64,000 nucleotides of DNA from Ehretia macrophylla (GCA_037974665.1 CM075771.1:24253425-24317424); one strand, 5' to 3'. Shown: positions 44,733 through 56,339, counted from the first letter of the stretch. Notes: a model not told the origin generated them from the sequence alone. A program made the numbers and translations.

Positions 44733-47226
44733 TGTAATACCCCGATCCCTCTCGAGACCGGGAGTTCTATCAATCGATCTAATCACAACCTAAACCAAAC
44801 CCGGGCATAAATTTTCAGGGAAAACGGACGGAGTCTCCCCTGTTTCTAGGCGAAATGTAAAACCTGGAATAGCATATAAATGGACCAACACCGTGTCCAA
44901 CATTCAACCACCTCAAGGCCATCCGAGCCTTGGTTCTCAGCAACTAAACACAGCATATAAATATACATTTCCAATTTAAAAACTAACCTATATCTTTACA
45001 TCTTTTACAAGATCATTCAAACTTGACGTTTAATTCATACTAATCTACTACATAAAATATAATATCATACCATTCTCACTATTTTCTTTTAGACAAATAC
45101 AAACATGCATCGAGGTTAACTATATTACTAAATACATAACTAGCTTATCAATCTACCTCAACTACTTAGCTAGATTAAATTACATTTCTTTTAACAATAA
45201 TTACATACAACATATGAAAACACATATCTTTGCAACTTCGACACTCAAGCCACATTGGCACGCAAGACAACTCCTCAGGCACGAACTTTCACGAAATCAC
45301 AAACTTCTAACTAATATGACATTTCCTGAAATGTGGTGGTGATAAGTGAGTATACATAACACGTATACTCAGTGAGGGCAAGACAGATATCGAGTTAGAG
45401 AGAAAGAAAGTCGTGCAATGCAAATAAGACAGTTAAGCAATATAACTGATAAATAAGCAATCAAGACAAACAATCAATACAATAAGCAATTACTGAAAGC
45501 ATTAACACAACCATTCAAAGCTATACCACACTCTGAAGGCTATGGTTCACTCTTACGACCAATATACCATTCTACGAGCGATACATCAATCTCGAGCTTG
45601 ATGTTGACAATGATGACAATAAGCGCGCAACCACCTTATAACACCAGTTTTGAATACCCCGGAAGTATCCATCAATCTACGACCCAAATCTCCCTAGGAG
45701 GCAACCTAAGCGAGAAAAGAGAATAGCAGGGGAGCTAGAGCAACCAACACTGGCAACCCGAGGCTACCCAGAGAGGCCCATCACTCACGCGCGAGACACT
45801 ATGCAATGCAAGACTCGATACAAGGCAATAAACGAGCGATAGCACAACAATACAAACTAGTGACAACAAATGAGATAACAAGCAATAATAAGCAACAACA
45901 ACACCAATTAACCAAGTATATCAAGCAATCCTAAGCATTCTATAGGCATAATATCAAGATGACAAACAAAATCACAAATCGACCACAACTATCAAAACAC
46001 TACCATTTCCAAACAAGCCACGAGTTCTGGAAACCGACTTTGCCAATCCTCCTAGGTCACCATAAGGCACGTCCAAGGACCCCGAAACCCTACTTTACCT
46101 TAGAATTCGCGCAAAGCCCCGATTTTCCTCTTTGCTCGTTTGAACTACAACTATACCAACCAAACACCCAACCAATGCCATAATCACACCAAAAGTGCTT
46201 CCATGGCCTCCCGAAACAATGCCAACACGCAAAATGAGAAAATGCCAAACTCGACCTAAACGACCCCGACCTTCACCAAGGCATAATTCTCATTTTTTTC
46301 ATTACGCAACCCAAACAAACCATGCATTTAGGCGTTCTAGCATACCTAGCACATTTCTACATCAACGAACAGCATAATTGAGCAACTTCATCGTTTCAAG
46401 GGTTTACTATTCACAAAACACTATTCATTATACAATTTATATTTCAATTTCAATATTCAACCGTAGAAAATGTTAAAAAGCTATAAATACATGTTCTACG
46501 ATTGCTAGAGAATATTCTTTAAGCCTCTAAACGATCAAAATAACAATATACGGATAAAACCCAAAAATTAAAGTTAACACATAAAACTTTCAAATGCGCA
46601 AATAAACGTGAAACCCTCACCTTAGACGCTCCTAGACGCTAGAAAAACCAAGCTAGATGCCTCAGAAACCACCCCGCACAAGCTCTCACGAAGAAATTGA
46701 AGTTTGAAGTTGAAATGTTTTTTTTTTCTTTTTCCTCCATGGTTTCAGCCATGGCTCTTTATTTTTCTGGTTTTGCTTCTTTTGTTTCGTATTTCATACT
46801 TAAATAAAAAATGACAAATGGTCAAAGCTTCGGTCAACCCACTAAACCAAAACAGCTATGCGCGACCTTACGAAAATAGCCATAACTTCTTCTAGAAAAC
46901 TCCAATTCACGAACGGTTTGAAGCCTCAGAAACTAGACTCATAGAGCTTTCCAACCATATATAATTTGTTACCTAACTCTTCCCCAATTGGTTCAGATTT
47001 AATTCCAAAGTTGACCCAAAATTTGACTAACTTAACATTGCATTTTTTTTATTTCTAATCCCAAGTTTGCCTTTTATTAAACATTTCAAAAATTCCCACC
47101 TTGTCTTAGTTAGTCAATGTAGATGAAAAGTCAACTAGTTTGGTCAAAGAAGGTGAAAGGTCAATAAAATGCAATTTAAATGAACTTTAAATGCTATTGA
47201 ATACATGCCAGGTTCGGGGTATCACA
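44733..47226 (-). repeat. LTR-A1, 5' LTR (right copy)
   Basis: 2494 bp, TG...CA intact at both ends. Longer than the left copy mainly by a 14-bp and a 12-bp indel (near 45486 and 46165). Confidence 0.9.
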
Positions 47227-47231
47227 GCTTT
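47227..47231. repeat. target-site duplication of A1 (right)
   Basis: GCTTT, matching 40587-40591. Confidence 0.92.
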
Positions 47232-47694
47232 AATTATCTTGAATAGTAGCTATCATAGGTAATTAAACCACTAGGTGAAAAATCAACTAAGTCAATTCTA
47301 TCTAATTCCACTTAGGTGCTTATTTGTAAACTAAAGAATAATAGGTACTTGCATGATAGGAAATTGATAAATAAACGGGACATAGTTATCATGCTAGGCT
47401 TATTAACCAAATGAGACCTTCAAGATAGACTACTAGGCATATCGGTTGATGAGACAAAATAGGAGTCCTTAATGGAATTGGATTAATGATTGGAATAATT
47501 GAGGCATTTAGAAATTAGTTCAATCTAAAAGGTCCTAACTACAGCCATTATGCTGCCAGTTTTCTAGAGAATTTGTGCAGTTTAGGCTAAAACGTTGAGT
47601 GTTAAACCCTCTTGACCGATTAAGTACGTGATATGACTTGAATGTTTAGATCACACCCTAGTCTAACCTTCATAGGTCGGGTTGGGGTGTGACA
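47232..47694 (+). mobile_element. LTR-B3 solo LTR, right segment
   Basis: Continues LTR-B3 after A1 and ends GGTTGGGGTGTGACA, a proper CA terminus complementary in style to the TGTGAGCCCC start. Next bases are TCCGG, the target duplication. Confidence 0.87.
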
Positions 47695-47699
47695 TCCGG
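47695..47699. repeat. target-site duplication of LTR-B3 (right)
   Basis: TCCGG, matching 37361-37365. Confidence 0.92.
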
Positions 47700-47726
47700 T
47701 GCAATTCTTTAGGAATGATCGGACCC
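47700..47726 (-). pseudogene. 5S gene split by LTR-B3 (5' 27 nt)
   Basis: The 5' 27 nt of the copy interrupted at 37365; reads GGGTCCGATCATTCC on the minus strand. Confidence 0.9.
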
Positions 47727-48139
47727 GTCATGTTGAGGGTGCTAAGCCCTTATGTGTCGTCCTTTTTGCGGCTCATAACGAAAGATCCGGGATGAAAAAA
47801 TAGCGCAAAAAGAAGAAAAGTGTCCCGAAACTGATAAAAATGTTCAATTTTGGGCCCCAAAAATAGGCGCAGCCAAGCATGCTTGCTGCCCCCATTGTAG
47901 AGCTCTCAGAGAGTTTTCCAACGGTATGCTGTGCGGCGCATAACACCTTACGGATCAAAAGTTATGGGCACCAGAGCAACGTAAACCTTATCATAGGCCC
48001 CACGCCCTCGGTTTGCAGGCTTAGCCTATACGTGAAGTGAAGTTATCTTGCCCAAGATGCCGTGCGACTCGATAATAGAAATGTGTTGGATAAAGCATCT
48101 TGGCAAGCCTGAACGGGGCAAAAAAACAAAACGAAAAAG

Positions 48140-48258
48140 ACGGTACAACACGAGGACTTCCTTGGGGGTCCTCCATCCTTGTACTACTCTTACCCAGGCA
48201 CGCTTAACTTCGGAGTTCTGATGGGATCCGTTGTATTGCTGATGGTATGATATCAACC
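48140..48258 (-). rRNA. 5S rRNA-like copy, array 3 no. 1
   Basis: 5' end GGTTGATATC instead of GGGTGCGATC, so helix I is weak. TTGCTGATGG on plus; box C CCTTGTAC; starts the dimer series. Confidence 0.85.
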
Positions 48259-48673
48259 GTCATGTTGATGGCACAAAGCCCTTATGTGTCGTCCATTTTG
48301 CGTATCCCGACGAGCAATCCGGGATGAAGAAACATCGTGGAAAGAAGAAAAGTGTCCTGAAACTGATGAACACGTTCAATTTTGGGCCTTGAAAATAGGC
48401 GCAGCCGAGCAGGCTTGCTACACCCCTCGTAGAGCTCTCGAAGAAATTCCCAAGGGAATTCTGTGCGCCGCATAACTCCTTACGGATCAAAAGTTATGTG
48501 CACCAGAATGACGGAGACCTGGTCACAAGCCCCACGCCCTCAGTTTGCGGGCCTAGCCTCTACGCGAAGCGAAGTTGTCATAGCCAAGATGTCGTAGGAC
48601 TCGATAATTGAAATGTGATGGATAAAACATTTTGGCAAGCCTAAATGGGGCAAGAAAACAAAACAAAAAAGGG

Positions 48674-48792
48674 GGGGTGCAACACGAGGAATTCCTAGGG
48701 GGTCACCCATCCTTGTACTACTCTCGTCCCAACACACTTAACTTCAGAGTACAGATGGGATCCGATTCATTTCTGATGGTATGATCGCACCT
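48674..48792 (-). rRNA. 5S rRNA-like copy, array 3 no. 2
   Basis: Second unit of dimer 1. TTTCTGATGG: T at site 17 like family A, A at site 21 like family B; GTACAGATGG and CCTTGTAC as in B. Confidence 0.87.
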
Positions 48793-49204
48793 GTCATGTT
48801 GAGGGCACTAAGCCCTTATATGTCGCCTTTTTTTCAGCTCTCGACGAAAGATCCGATATGAAGAAACTGAGTAAATAGAAGAATGTGGCTCAAAATTGCT
48901 AAAAACATTCGATTTTGGGCTCCGAAAATAGGCACAGCCAATGAGGCTTGTTGCCCCCGTCGTAGAGCTCTCGAAGAGCTTTCTAATGGTATGTTGTGCA
49001 CCGCATAACTCCTTACGGATCAAAAGTTATGGGCACCAGAGCGACTGAGACCTGGTCACAGGCCCCGCGCCCTCAATTTACGGGCCCACCCTCTACGCGA
49101 AGCGAAGTTGTCTTGCCCAAGATGCTGTGGAACTCGATAATAGAAATGTGACGGATAAAGCATCTTGGCAAGCCTGAACGGGGCAAAAAACCAAAACGAA
49201 AAGG

Positions 49205-49323
49205 GGGGTGCAACACGAGGACTTCCCTGGGGGTCACCCATCCTAGTACTACTCTCGCCCAAGCACGCTTAAGTGTGGAGTTCTAATGGGATCCGTTGTA
49301 TTGCTGATGGTATGATATCAACC
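49205..49323 (-). rRNA. 5S rRNA-like copy, array 3 no. 3
   Basis: 5' end GGTTGATATC; box A region TTAAGTGTGGAG on plus; CCTAGTAC (family A box C). Confidence 0.86.
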
Positions 49324-49738
49324 GTCATGTTGATGGCACAAAGCCCTTATGTGTCGTCCATTTCGCGTATCCCGATGAGCAATCCGCGATGAAGAAACAT
49401 CGCGAAAAGAAGAAAAGTGTCCTGAAACTGATGAACACGTTCGATTTTGCGCCTTGAAAATAGGCGCAGCCGAGCAGGCTTGCTCCACCCGTCATAAAGC
49501 TCTCGAAGAAATTTCCAAGGGAATTCTGTGCGCCGCATAACTCCTTACGGATCAAAAGTTATGTGCACCAGAATGACGGAGACATAGTCACAAGCCCCAT
49601 GCCCTCGGTTTGCGGGCCTAGCCTCTACGCGAAGCGAAGTTGTCATGGCCAAGATGTTGTAGGACTCGATAATTGAAATGTGATGGATAAAACATTTTGG
49701 CAAGCCTAAATGGGGCAAGAAAACAAAACAAAAAAGGG

Positions 49739-49857
49739 GGGGTGCAACACGAGGAATTCCTAGGGGGTCACCCATCCTTGTACTACTCTCGTCCCAACAC
49801 ACTTAACTTCAAAGTACAGATGGGAGCCGATGCATTTCTGATGGTATGATCGCACCT
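49739..49857 (-). rRNA. 5S rRNA-like copy, array 3 no. 4
   Basis: Second unit of dimer 2; like no. 2 but GGGAGCCGATGC in loop C. Confidence 0.87.
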
Positions 49858-50268
49858 GTCATGTTGAGGGCACTAAGCCCTTATATGTCATCTTTTTTTG
49901 GCTCCCGACGAAAGATCCGATATGAAGAAACAGAGTAAATAGAAGAATGTGGCTCAAAATTGCTAAAAACTTTCGATTTTGGGCTCCGAAAATAGGCACA
50001 GCCGATGAGGCTTGCTGCCCCCGTCGTAGAGCTCTCGGAGAGCTTTCCAATGGTATGCTGTGCACCGCCTAACTCCTAACGGATCAAAAGTTATGGGCAC
50101 TAGAGTGACTGAGACCTGGTCACAAGCCCCACGCCCTCAATTTGCGGGCTCACCCTCTACGCGAAGCGAAGTTGTCTTGCCCAAGATGCTGTGGAACTCG
50201 ATAATAGAAATGTGACGGATAAAGCATCTTGGCAATCCTGAACGGGGCAAAAAAACAAAATGAAAAGG

Positions 50269-50387
50269 GGGGTGCAACACGAGGACTTCCCTGGGGGTCA
50301 CCCATCCTAGTACTACTCTCGTCCAAGCACGCTTAAGTGTGGAGTTCTAATGGGATCCGTTGTATTGCTGATGGTATGATATCAACC
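50269..50387 (-). rRNA. 5S rRNA-like copy, array 3 no. 5
   Basis: First-type unit, nearly the same as no. 3 (TTAAGTGTGGAG, GGTTGATATC). Confidence 0.87.
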
Positions 50388-50802
50388 GTCATGTTGATGG
50401 CGTAAAGCCCTTATGTGTCGTCCATTTCGCGTATCCCGACGAGCAATCCGCGATGAAGAAACATCGCAAAAAGAAGAAAAGTGTCCTGAAACTGATGAAC
50501 ACGTTCGATTTTGGGCCTTGAAAATAGGCGCAGCTGAGCAGGCTTGTTACACCCGTCATAGAGCTCTCGAAGAAATTTCCAATGGAATTCTGTGCGCCGC
50601 ATAACTCCTTACGGATCAAAAGTTATGTGCACCAGAATAACGGAGACCTAGTCACAAGCCCCACGCCCTCGGTTTGCGGGCCTAGCCTCTACACGAAGCG
50701 AAGTTGTCATGGCCAAGATGTCGTAGGACTCGATAATTGAAATGTGATGGATAAAACATTTTGGCAAGCCTAAATGGGGCAAGAAAACAAAACAAAAAAG
50801 GG

Positions 50803-50921
50803 GGGGTGCAACACGAGGAATTCCTAGGGGGTCACCCATCCTTGTACTACTCTCGTCCCAACACACTTAACTTCAAAGTACAGATGGGATCCGATGCATT
50901 TCTGATGGTATGATCGCACCT
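50803..50921 (-). rRNA. 5S rRNA-like copy, array 3 no. 6
   Basis: Second unit of dimer 3; AGGTGCGATC start, CCTTGTAC box C. Confidence 0.87.
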
Positions 50922-51328
50922 GTCATGTTGAGGGCACTAAGCCCTTATATGTCGCCTTTTTTGGGCTCCCGACGAAAGATCCGATATGAAGAAACAGAGT
51001 AAATAGAAGAATGTGGCTCAAAATTGCTAAAAACATTCAATTTTGGGCTCCGAAAATAGGCATAGCCGATGAGGCTTGCTACCCCCGTCGTAGAGCTCTT
51101 AGAGAGCTTTCCAATGGTATGCTGTGCACCGCCTAACTCCTTACGGATCAAAAGTTATGGGCACTAGAGTGACTGAGACCTGGTCACAGGCCCGATGCCC
51201 TCAGTTTGCGGGTCCAGCCTCTACTCGAAGCGAAGTTGTCTTACCCAAGATGCTGTTGGACTTGATAATAGAAATGTGACGAATAAAGCATCTTGGCAAG
51301 CCTGAGCTGGGCAAAACAACAAAACAGG

Positions 51329-51446
51329 GGGGTACAACACGAGGACTTCCCTGGGGTCACCCATGTTAGTACTACTCTCGCCCAAGTACGCTTAACTTTA
51401 GAGTTCTGATAGGATCCGGTGTAATAGTGCTGGTATGATCGCAACC
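51329..51446 (-). rRNA. 5S rRNA-like copy, array 3 no. 7 (canonical helix II strand)
   Basis: The only copy in the window reading ACCAGCACTA at nucleotides 14-23, the normal plant helix II strand. It is 118 nt (one G missing in the CCCTGGGGTCACC region on plus) and has TATTACACC after it, so it is not a normal gene overall. Confidence 0.86.
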
Positions 51447-51861
51447 GTCATGTTGAGGACGCAAAGCCCTTATGTATCGTCCATTTCGCGTATCCCGACG
51501 AGCAATCCGCGATGAAGAAACATCGCAAAAAGAAGAAAAGTGTCCTGAAACTGATGAACACGTTCGATTTTGGGCCTTGAAAATAGGCGCAGCCGAGCAG
51601 TCTTGTTATACCCGTCATAGAGCTCTCGAAGAAATTTCCAATGGAATTCTGTGCGCCGCATAACTCCTTACGGATCAAAAGTTATGTGCACCAGAATAAC
51701 GGAGACCTAGTCACAAGCCCCACGCCCTCGGTTTGCGGGCCTAGCCTCTACACGAAGCGAAGTTGTCATGGCCAAGATGTCGTAGGACTCGATAATTGAA
51801 ATGTGATGGATAAAACATTTTGGCAAGCCTAAATGGGGCAAGAAAACAAAACAAAAAAGGG

Positions 51862-51980
51862 GGGGTGCAACACGAGGAATTCCTAGGGGGTCACCCATCC
51901 TTGTACTACTCTCGTCCCAACACACTTAACTTCAGAGTACAGATGGGATCCGATTCATTTCTGATGGTATGATCGCACCT
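51862..51980 (-). rRNA. 5S rRNA-like copy, array 3 no. 8
   Basis: Second unit of dimer 4; same variants as no. 2, including GATCCGATTC. Confidence 0.87.
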
Positions 51981-52392
51981 GTCATGTTGAGGGCACTAAG
52001 CCCTTATATGTCGCCTTTTTTTTGGCTCCCGACGAAAGATCCGATATGAAGAAACAGAGTAAATAGAAGAATGTGGCTCAAAATTGCTAAAAACATTCGA
52101 TTTTGGGCTCCGAAAATAGGCACAGCCGATGAGGCTTGCTACCCCCGTCGTAGAGCTCTCGGAGAGCTTTCCAATGGTATGATGTGCACCGCATAACTCC
52201 TTACGGATCAAAAGTTATGGGCACTAGAGTGACTGAGACCTGGTCACAGGCCCCACGCCCTCAATTTACGGGCCCACCCTCTACGCGAAGCGAAGTTGTC
52301 TTGCCCAAGATGTTGTGGAACTCGATAATAGAAATGTGACGGATAAAGCATCTTGGCAAGCCTGAACGGGGCAAAAAAACAAAACGAAAAGG

Positions 52393-52511
52393 GTGGTGCA
52401 ACACGAAGACTTCCCAACGGGTCACCCATCCTAGTACTACTCTTGCCCAAGCTTGCTTAACTTTGGAGTTTAGATGGGATCCAGCGCATTACTAATAATA
52501 TGATCATACCC
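52393..52511 (-). rRNA. 5S rRNA-like copy, array 3 no. 9
   Basis: First unit after the dimer series. Family A-like; ATTACTAATAATATGATC at the 5' end, GAGTTTAGATGGG in loop C. Confidence 0.85.
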
Positions 52512-52924
52512 GTCATGTTGAGGGCGCAAAGCCCTTATTTGTCGTCCATTTTACGGCTGTCGATGAATGATCTGGGATGAAGAAACAGCGCAGAAAGAAG
52601 AAAAATGGCTCGAAATTGATGAAAACATTTGATTTCGGGGTCTGAAAACAAGAGCAACTGAGCTGGCTTACAGCCCCCATCGTAGAGCTCTCGGAGAGCT
52701 TTCCAACGGTATGCTGTGAGCCGCATAACTCCACGCGGATCAAAAGTTATGTGCACCAGAGCGACGAAGACCTGTTCACAGGCCCCACACCCTCGGTTTG
52801 CTGGCCTAGCCTCTACGCGAAGCGAAGTTGTCTTGCCCAAGATGCCGTTGGACTCGATAATAGAAAATTGATGGATAAAGCATTTTGGCAAGCCTGAACG
52901 GGGCAAAAAAACAAAACAAAAAGG

Positions 52925-53043
52925 GGGGTGCAACACGAGGACTTCCCAGGGGGTCACCTATCCTAGTACTACTCTCTCCTAAGCACGATTAACTTTTGAG
53001 TTCTTATGGGATCCAAAGCATTACTGATGGTATGATCGCACCC
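52925..53043 (-). rRNA. 5S rRNA-like copy, array 3 no. 10
   Basis: Family A; intact 5' end and box C, GATCCAAAGC in place of GATCCGGTGC. Confidence 0.87.
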
Positions 53044-53430
53044 GCCATGTTGAGGGCGCAATGCCCTTATGTGTCATCCTTTTCGCAGCTCCCGATGAAC
53101 GATTCGGGATGAACAAATTGCACAAAAAGAATAAAGTGGCCTAAAACTTATGAAGACACTTGATTGTTGGGCTCTAATAATAGGCGCAGCCTAGTAGGCT
53201 TGCTGCCATTGTCGTAGAGCTCTCGGAGAGCTTTCCAACGGTATGTTGTGTGCCGCATAACTCCTTATGAATCAAAAGTTATGGGCACCAGAACGACGGA
53301 GACCTTTTCATATGCCCAAGCCCTCGGATTGCAGGCCTAGCTTCTACGCGAAGTGAAGTTGTCTTGGCCAAGATGCCGTGGGACCCGATAATAGAAATGT
53401 GACGGATAAAGAATTTTGGCAAGCCTGAAC

Positions 53431-53445
53431 GGGGCAAAAACGTTC
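53431..53445 (-). other. junction where a whole 5S gene was deleted
   Basis: Spacer phrase GGGGCAAAAA is joined directly to CGTTCCATTTTGG. In normal units these lie on opposite sides of the gene. About 250 bp is missing, including all 119 bp of the gene, its terminator and its upstream element. Both sides carry A-runs, giving microhomology. Confidence 0.9.
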
Positions 53446-53737
53446 CATTTTGGGCCCCGAAGACAGGCACAGCCGAGCAGGCTTGCTGCCTCGTCGTAGA
53501 GCTCTCGGAGAACTTTCCAAGGGTATGCTGTGCGCCGCATAACTCCTTCCGGATCAAAAGTTATGGACACTAGAACGATAGAGACCTGGTCACAGGCCCC
53601 ATGCTCTCGGTTTGCGGGCCTAGCCTCTACGCGAAGCAAAGTTGTCTTGGCCAAGATGTCGTGGTACTCGGTAATAGAAATGTGACGGACAAAGCATTTT
53701 GACAAACCTGAACGGGGCAAAAAAACAAAACGAAAAG

Positions 53738-53856
53738 GGGTGTGCAACACGGGACATCCCAGGGGGTCACCCATCCCAGAACCACTCTTGCCCAAGCACG
53801 CTTAACTTCGGAGTTCTGATGGGATCCGGTGCATTACTGATGGTATGATCGCACTA
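53738..53856 (-). rRNA. 5S rRNA-like copy, array 3 no. 11
   Basis: Family A with clean 5' half (GAGTTCTGATGGGATCCGG on plus); box C altered (CATCCCAGAACCAC), 3' end GCACACCCC. Confidence 0.85.
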
Positions 53857-54269
53857 GTCATGTTGAGGGCGCAAAGCCTTTATGTGTCGTCCTTTTTGCG
53901 GCTCCCGACGACCGATTCGGGACGAAAAAATAGTGCAAAAAGAAGAAAAGTGGCCCGAAACTGATGAAAACGTTTGATTTTGGGCCCCAAAAACAGGCAC
54001 AGCCGAGCAAGCATGTTGCCTCCGTCGTAGAGCTCTCAGAGTGCTTTCCAAGGGTATGTTGTGCGCCGTATAACTCCTTACGGATCAAAAGTTATGGGCA
54101 CCAGAATGACGGAGACTTAGTCACAAGCCACACACCCTCGGTTTGCGGGCCTAGCCTCTACGCGAAGCAAAGTTGTCTTGGCCAAGATGTCGTGGGACTC
54201 GATAATAGAAATGTGATGGATAAAGAATTTTGGCAAGCCTGAACGGGGCAAAAAAACAAAACGAAAAGG

Positions 54270-54388
54270 GGGGTCCAACACGAGGACTTCCTAGGGGGTC
54301 ACCTATTCTTGTACTATTCTCGCCCTAGCACGTTTAACTTTAGAGTACAAATGGGATCCGGAGCATTTCTGTTGGTATGATGGCATTT
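54270..54388 (-). rRNA. 5S rRNA-like copy, array 3 no. 12
   Basis: Family B; 5' end AAATGCCATC breaks helix I. Confidence 0.84.
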
Positions 54389-54800
54389 GTCACATTGAGA
54401 GCGCTGAGCCCTTATGTGTCATCCTTTTTGCGGCTCCTGACGAATGATCCGATACGAAGAAACAGCGCAAAAAGAAGAAAGTGGCTTGATGCTGATAAAA
54501 GCAGTCAATTTTGGGCTCCAAGAACCGGCGCAGAAGTTCAAGCTTGCTGCCCCCTTCGTAGAGCTCTCGGAGAGCTTTCCAATGGTACGCTGTGCGCTGC
54601 ATAACTCCTTACGGATCAAAAGTCATGGGCACCGGAGCGACGGAGACCTGGTCACAGGCGCCACGCCCTTGGTTTGCGGGCCTAGCCTCTACGCAAAGCG
54701 AAGTTGCCTTGGCCAAGATGCTGTGGTACTTGGTAATACAAATGTGATGAATAAAGAGTTTTGGCAACCCAGAAAGGCGCAAAAAAACAAAACAAAAAGG

Positions 54801-54919
54801 TAGGTGCAACACGAGGCCTTCTCAAAGGATCACCGATCCTAGTACTACTCTCGCACAAGCACGCTTAACTTGGGAGTTCTGATGGGATCCGGTGCATTAC
54901 TGATGGTTTGATTGCAACC
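54801..54919 (-). rRNA. 5S rRNA-like copy, array 3 no. 13
   Basis: Family A; 5' end GGTTGCAATC, box C CGATCCTAGTAC. Confidence 0.85.
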
Positions 54920-55276
54920 GTCATGTGGAGGGCGTAAAGCCCTTATTTGTTGTCCTTTTCGCGGCTCCCGATGAACGATTCGGGATAAAGAAACAACATA
55001 AAAAGAAATAAAGTGGCCTGAACCTGATGAAAACGTTCGATTTTTTGGCTCTAAAAACAGGTGCAACCAAGCAGGACTGTTGCCCTTGTTGCAGAGCTCT
55101 CGAAGGGCTTTCCAATGGTTTGTTATGTGCCGCATAACTCCTTACGGATCAAAATTTATGGGCATCGGAGCGACGGAGACCTGGTCACAGGCCCCACACA
55201 CTAGGTTTGCAGGCGTAGTCTCTACGTGAAGCAAAGTTTCCTTGGCCAAGATTCCATAGGACTCAAAACGAAATAG

Positions 55277-55395
55277 GTGGTACAACACGCGGACTTCCTA
55301 GGGGGTCACCCATCCTATTACTACTCTCACTCAAGCACGCTTAACTTCGGAGTACAGATAGGATCCGGTGCATTTCTGTTGGTATGACTACAACC
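55277..55395 (-). rRNA. 5S rRNA-like copy, array 3 no. 14 (terminator deleted)
   Basis: Family B; 5' end GGTTGTAGTC. The downstream spacer has lost ~56 bp (GGACTC joined to AAAACG on plus), which removes the T-run terminator. Confidence 0.85.
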
Positions 55396-55807
55396 GTCAT
55401 GTTAAGGGCCCTAAGTCCTTATGTGTCATCCTTTTCGCGGCTCCCGCCGAACAATCTAAGATTAAGAAACAACGCAAAAAGAAGAAAATGGCTTGAAACT
55501 TATGAAAACATTTGATTTTGGGCTCCAAAAACATTCGCAGCCAAGCAGGCTTGATTCCAGTGTCGTAGAGCTCTCGGAGGGCTTTCCAACGGTATGCTGT
55601 GCGTTGCATAAATCCTTACGGATCAAAACTTATGGGCACTAGAGCGATGAAGACCTGGTCACAGGCCCCACGCTCTCGGTTTGCGGGTCTAGCCTCTACG
55701 CAATGTGAAATTGTCTTGCCCAAGATGCAGTGGGACGCGATAATAGAAATGCGACGGATAAAACATCTTAGCAAGCCTGAACGAGGCAAAAAAACAAAAC
55801 GAAAAAG

Positions 55808-55926
55808 GGGGTGCAACACGAGGAATTCTTAGGGGGTCATCCATCCCAGTACTACTCTCGCCCACGCACGCTTAACTTCGAAGTTCTGTTGGGATCCGCT
55901 GTATTACTGATGCTATGATCGCACCC
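55808..55926 (-). rRNA. 5S rRNA-like copy, array 3 no. 15
   Basis: Family A; GAAGTTCTGTTGGG loop C, CCCAGTAC box C. Confidence 0.86.
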
Positions 55927-56339
55927 GACATTTTGACGGTGCAAAGCCCTTATGTGTTGTCCTTTTTGCAGCTCCTGATGAACAATCCAGGATGAAGAAA
56001 CATCGCAAAAAGAAGAAAAGTGGCCCGAAACTGATGAAAACATTCGATATTGGGCCCCGAAAATAGGCATTGCATCGCAGTCTTGCTTCCCCCGTTGTAA
56101 AGCTCTCGGAGAACTTTCCAAGGGTATGTTGGGCGCCATATAACTATTTACGGATCAAAAGTTATGGGCACCAGAACTACAGAGACCTGGTCACAGGCCC
56201 CACGCCTTCGGTTTATGGGCCCAGCCTCTACGCGAAGCGAAGTTGTCTTGGCCAAGATGCTGTGGGACTCGATAACAGAAATTTGACAGATAAAGCATTT
56301 TGGCAAAGCTGAACGGGGCACAAAAACAAAACGAAAAGG

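Larger units (their letters stand above)
40592..47226 (-). mobile_element. element A1: complete non-autonomous LTR retrotransposon
   Basis: 6.6 kb with two long LTRs (40592-43059 and 44733-47226), a 1.67-kb internal region, PBS, PPT and a perfect GCTTT target duplication. The transcribed strand is minus, fixed by PBS at the right LTR and PPT at the left LTR. LTR ends read TGTGATACCCCGAACC and GGGATCGGGGTATTACA; the outermost G at the left end is changed (TCTAATACC on plus). No gag, protease, RT or integrase motif occurs in any frame, so it fits the LARD/TR-GAG-less class of passenger elements. The two LTRs differ by some 15-20 substitutions in the first 800 bp compared by eye, plus two 12-14 bp indels, so insertion is fairly recent on the scale of this window. 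Confidence 0.92.
48259..52511 (-). repeat. dimeric higher-order repeat, 4 x ~1.06 kb
   Basis: Four consecutive pairs of 5S units: 48259-49323, 49324-50387, 50388-51446, 51447-52511. In each, one unit has CGTATCCCGACGAGCAATCC and GAAGAAACATCG, the other CTCCCGACGAAAGATCCG and AAACAGAGTAAATAGAAG. Pairs are nearly identical to each other while the two units within a pair differ widely. The third and fourth pairs are closest (both have CCAATGGAATTCTG and CTCTACACGAAGCG), pointing to a recent duplication. Confidence 0.9.
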
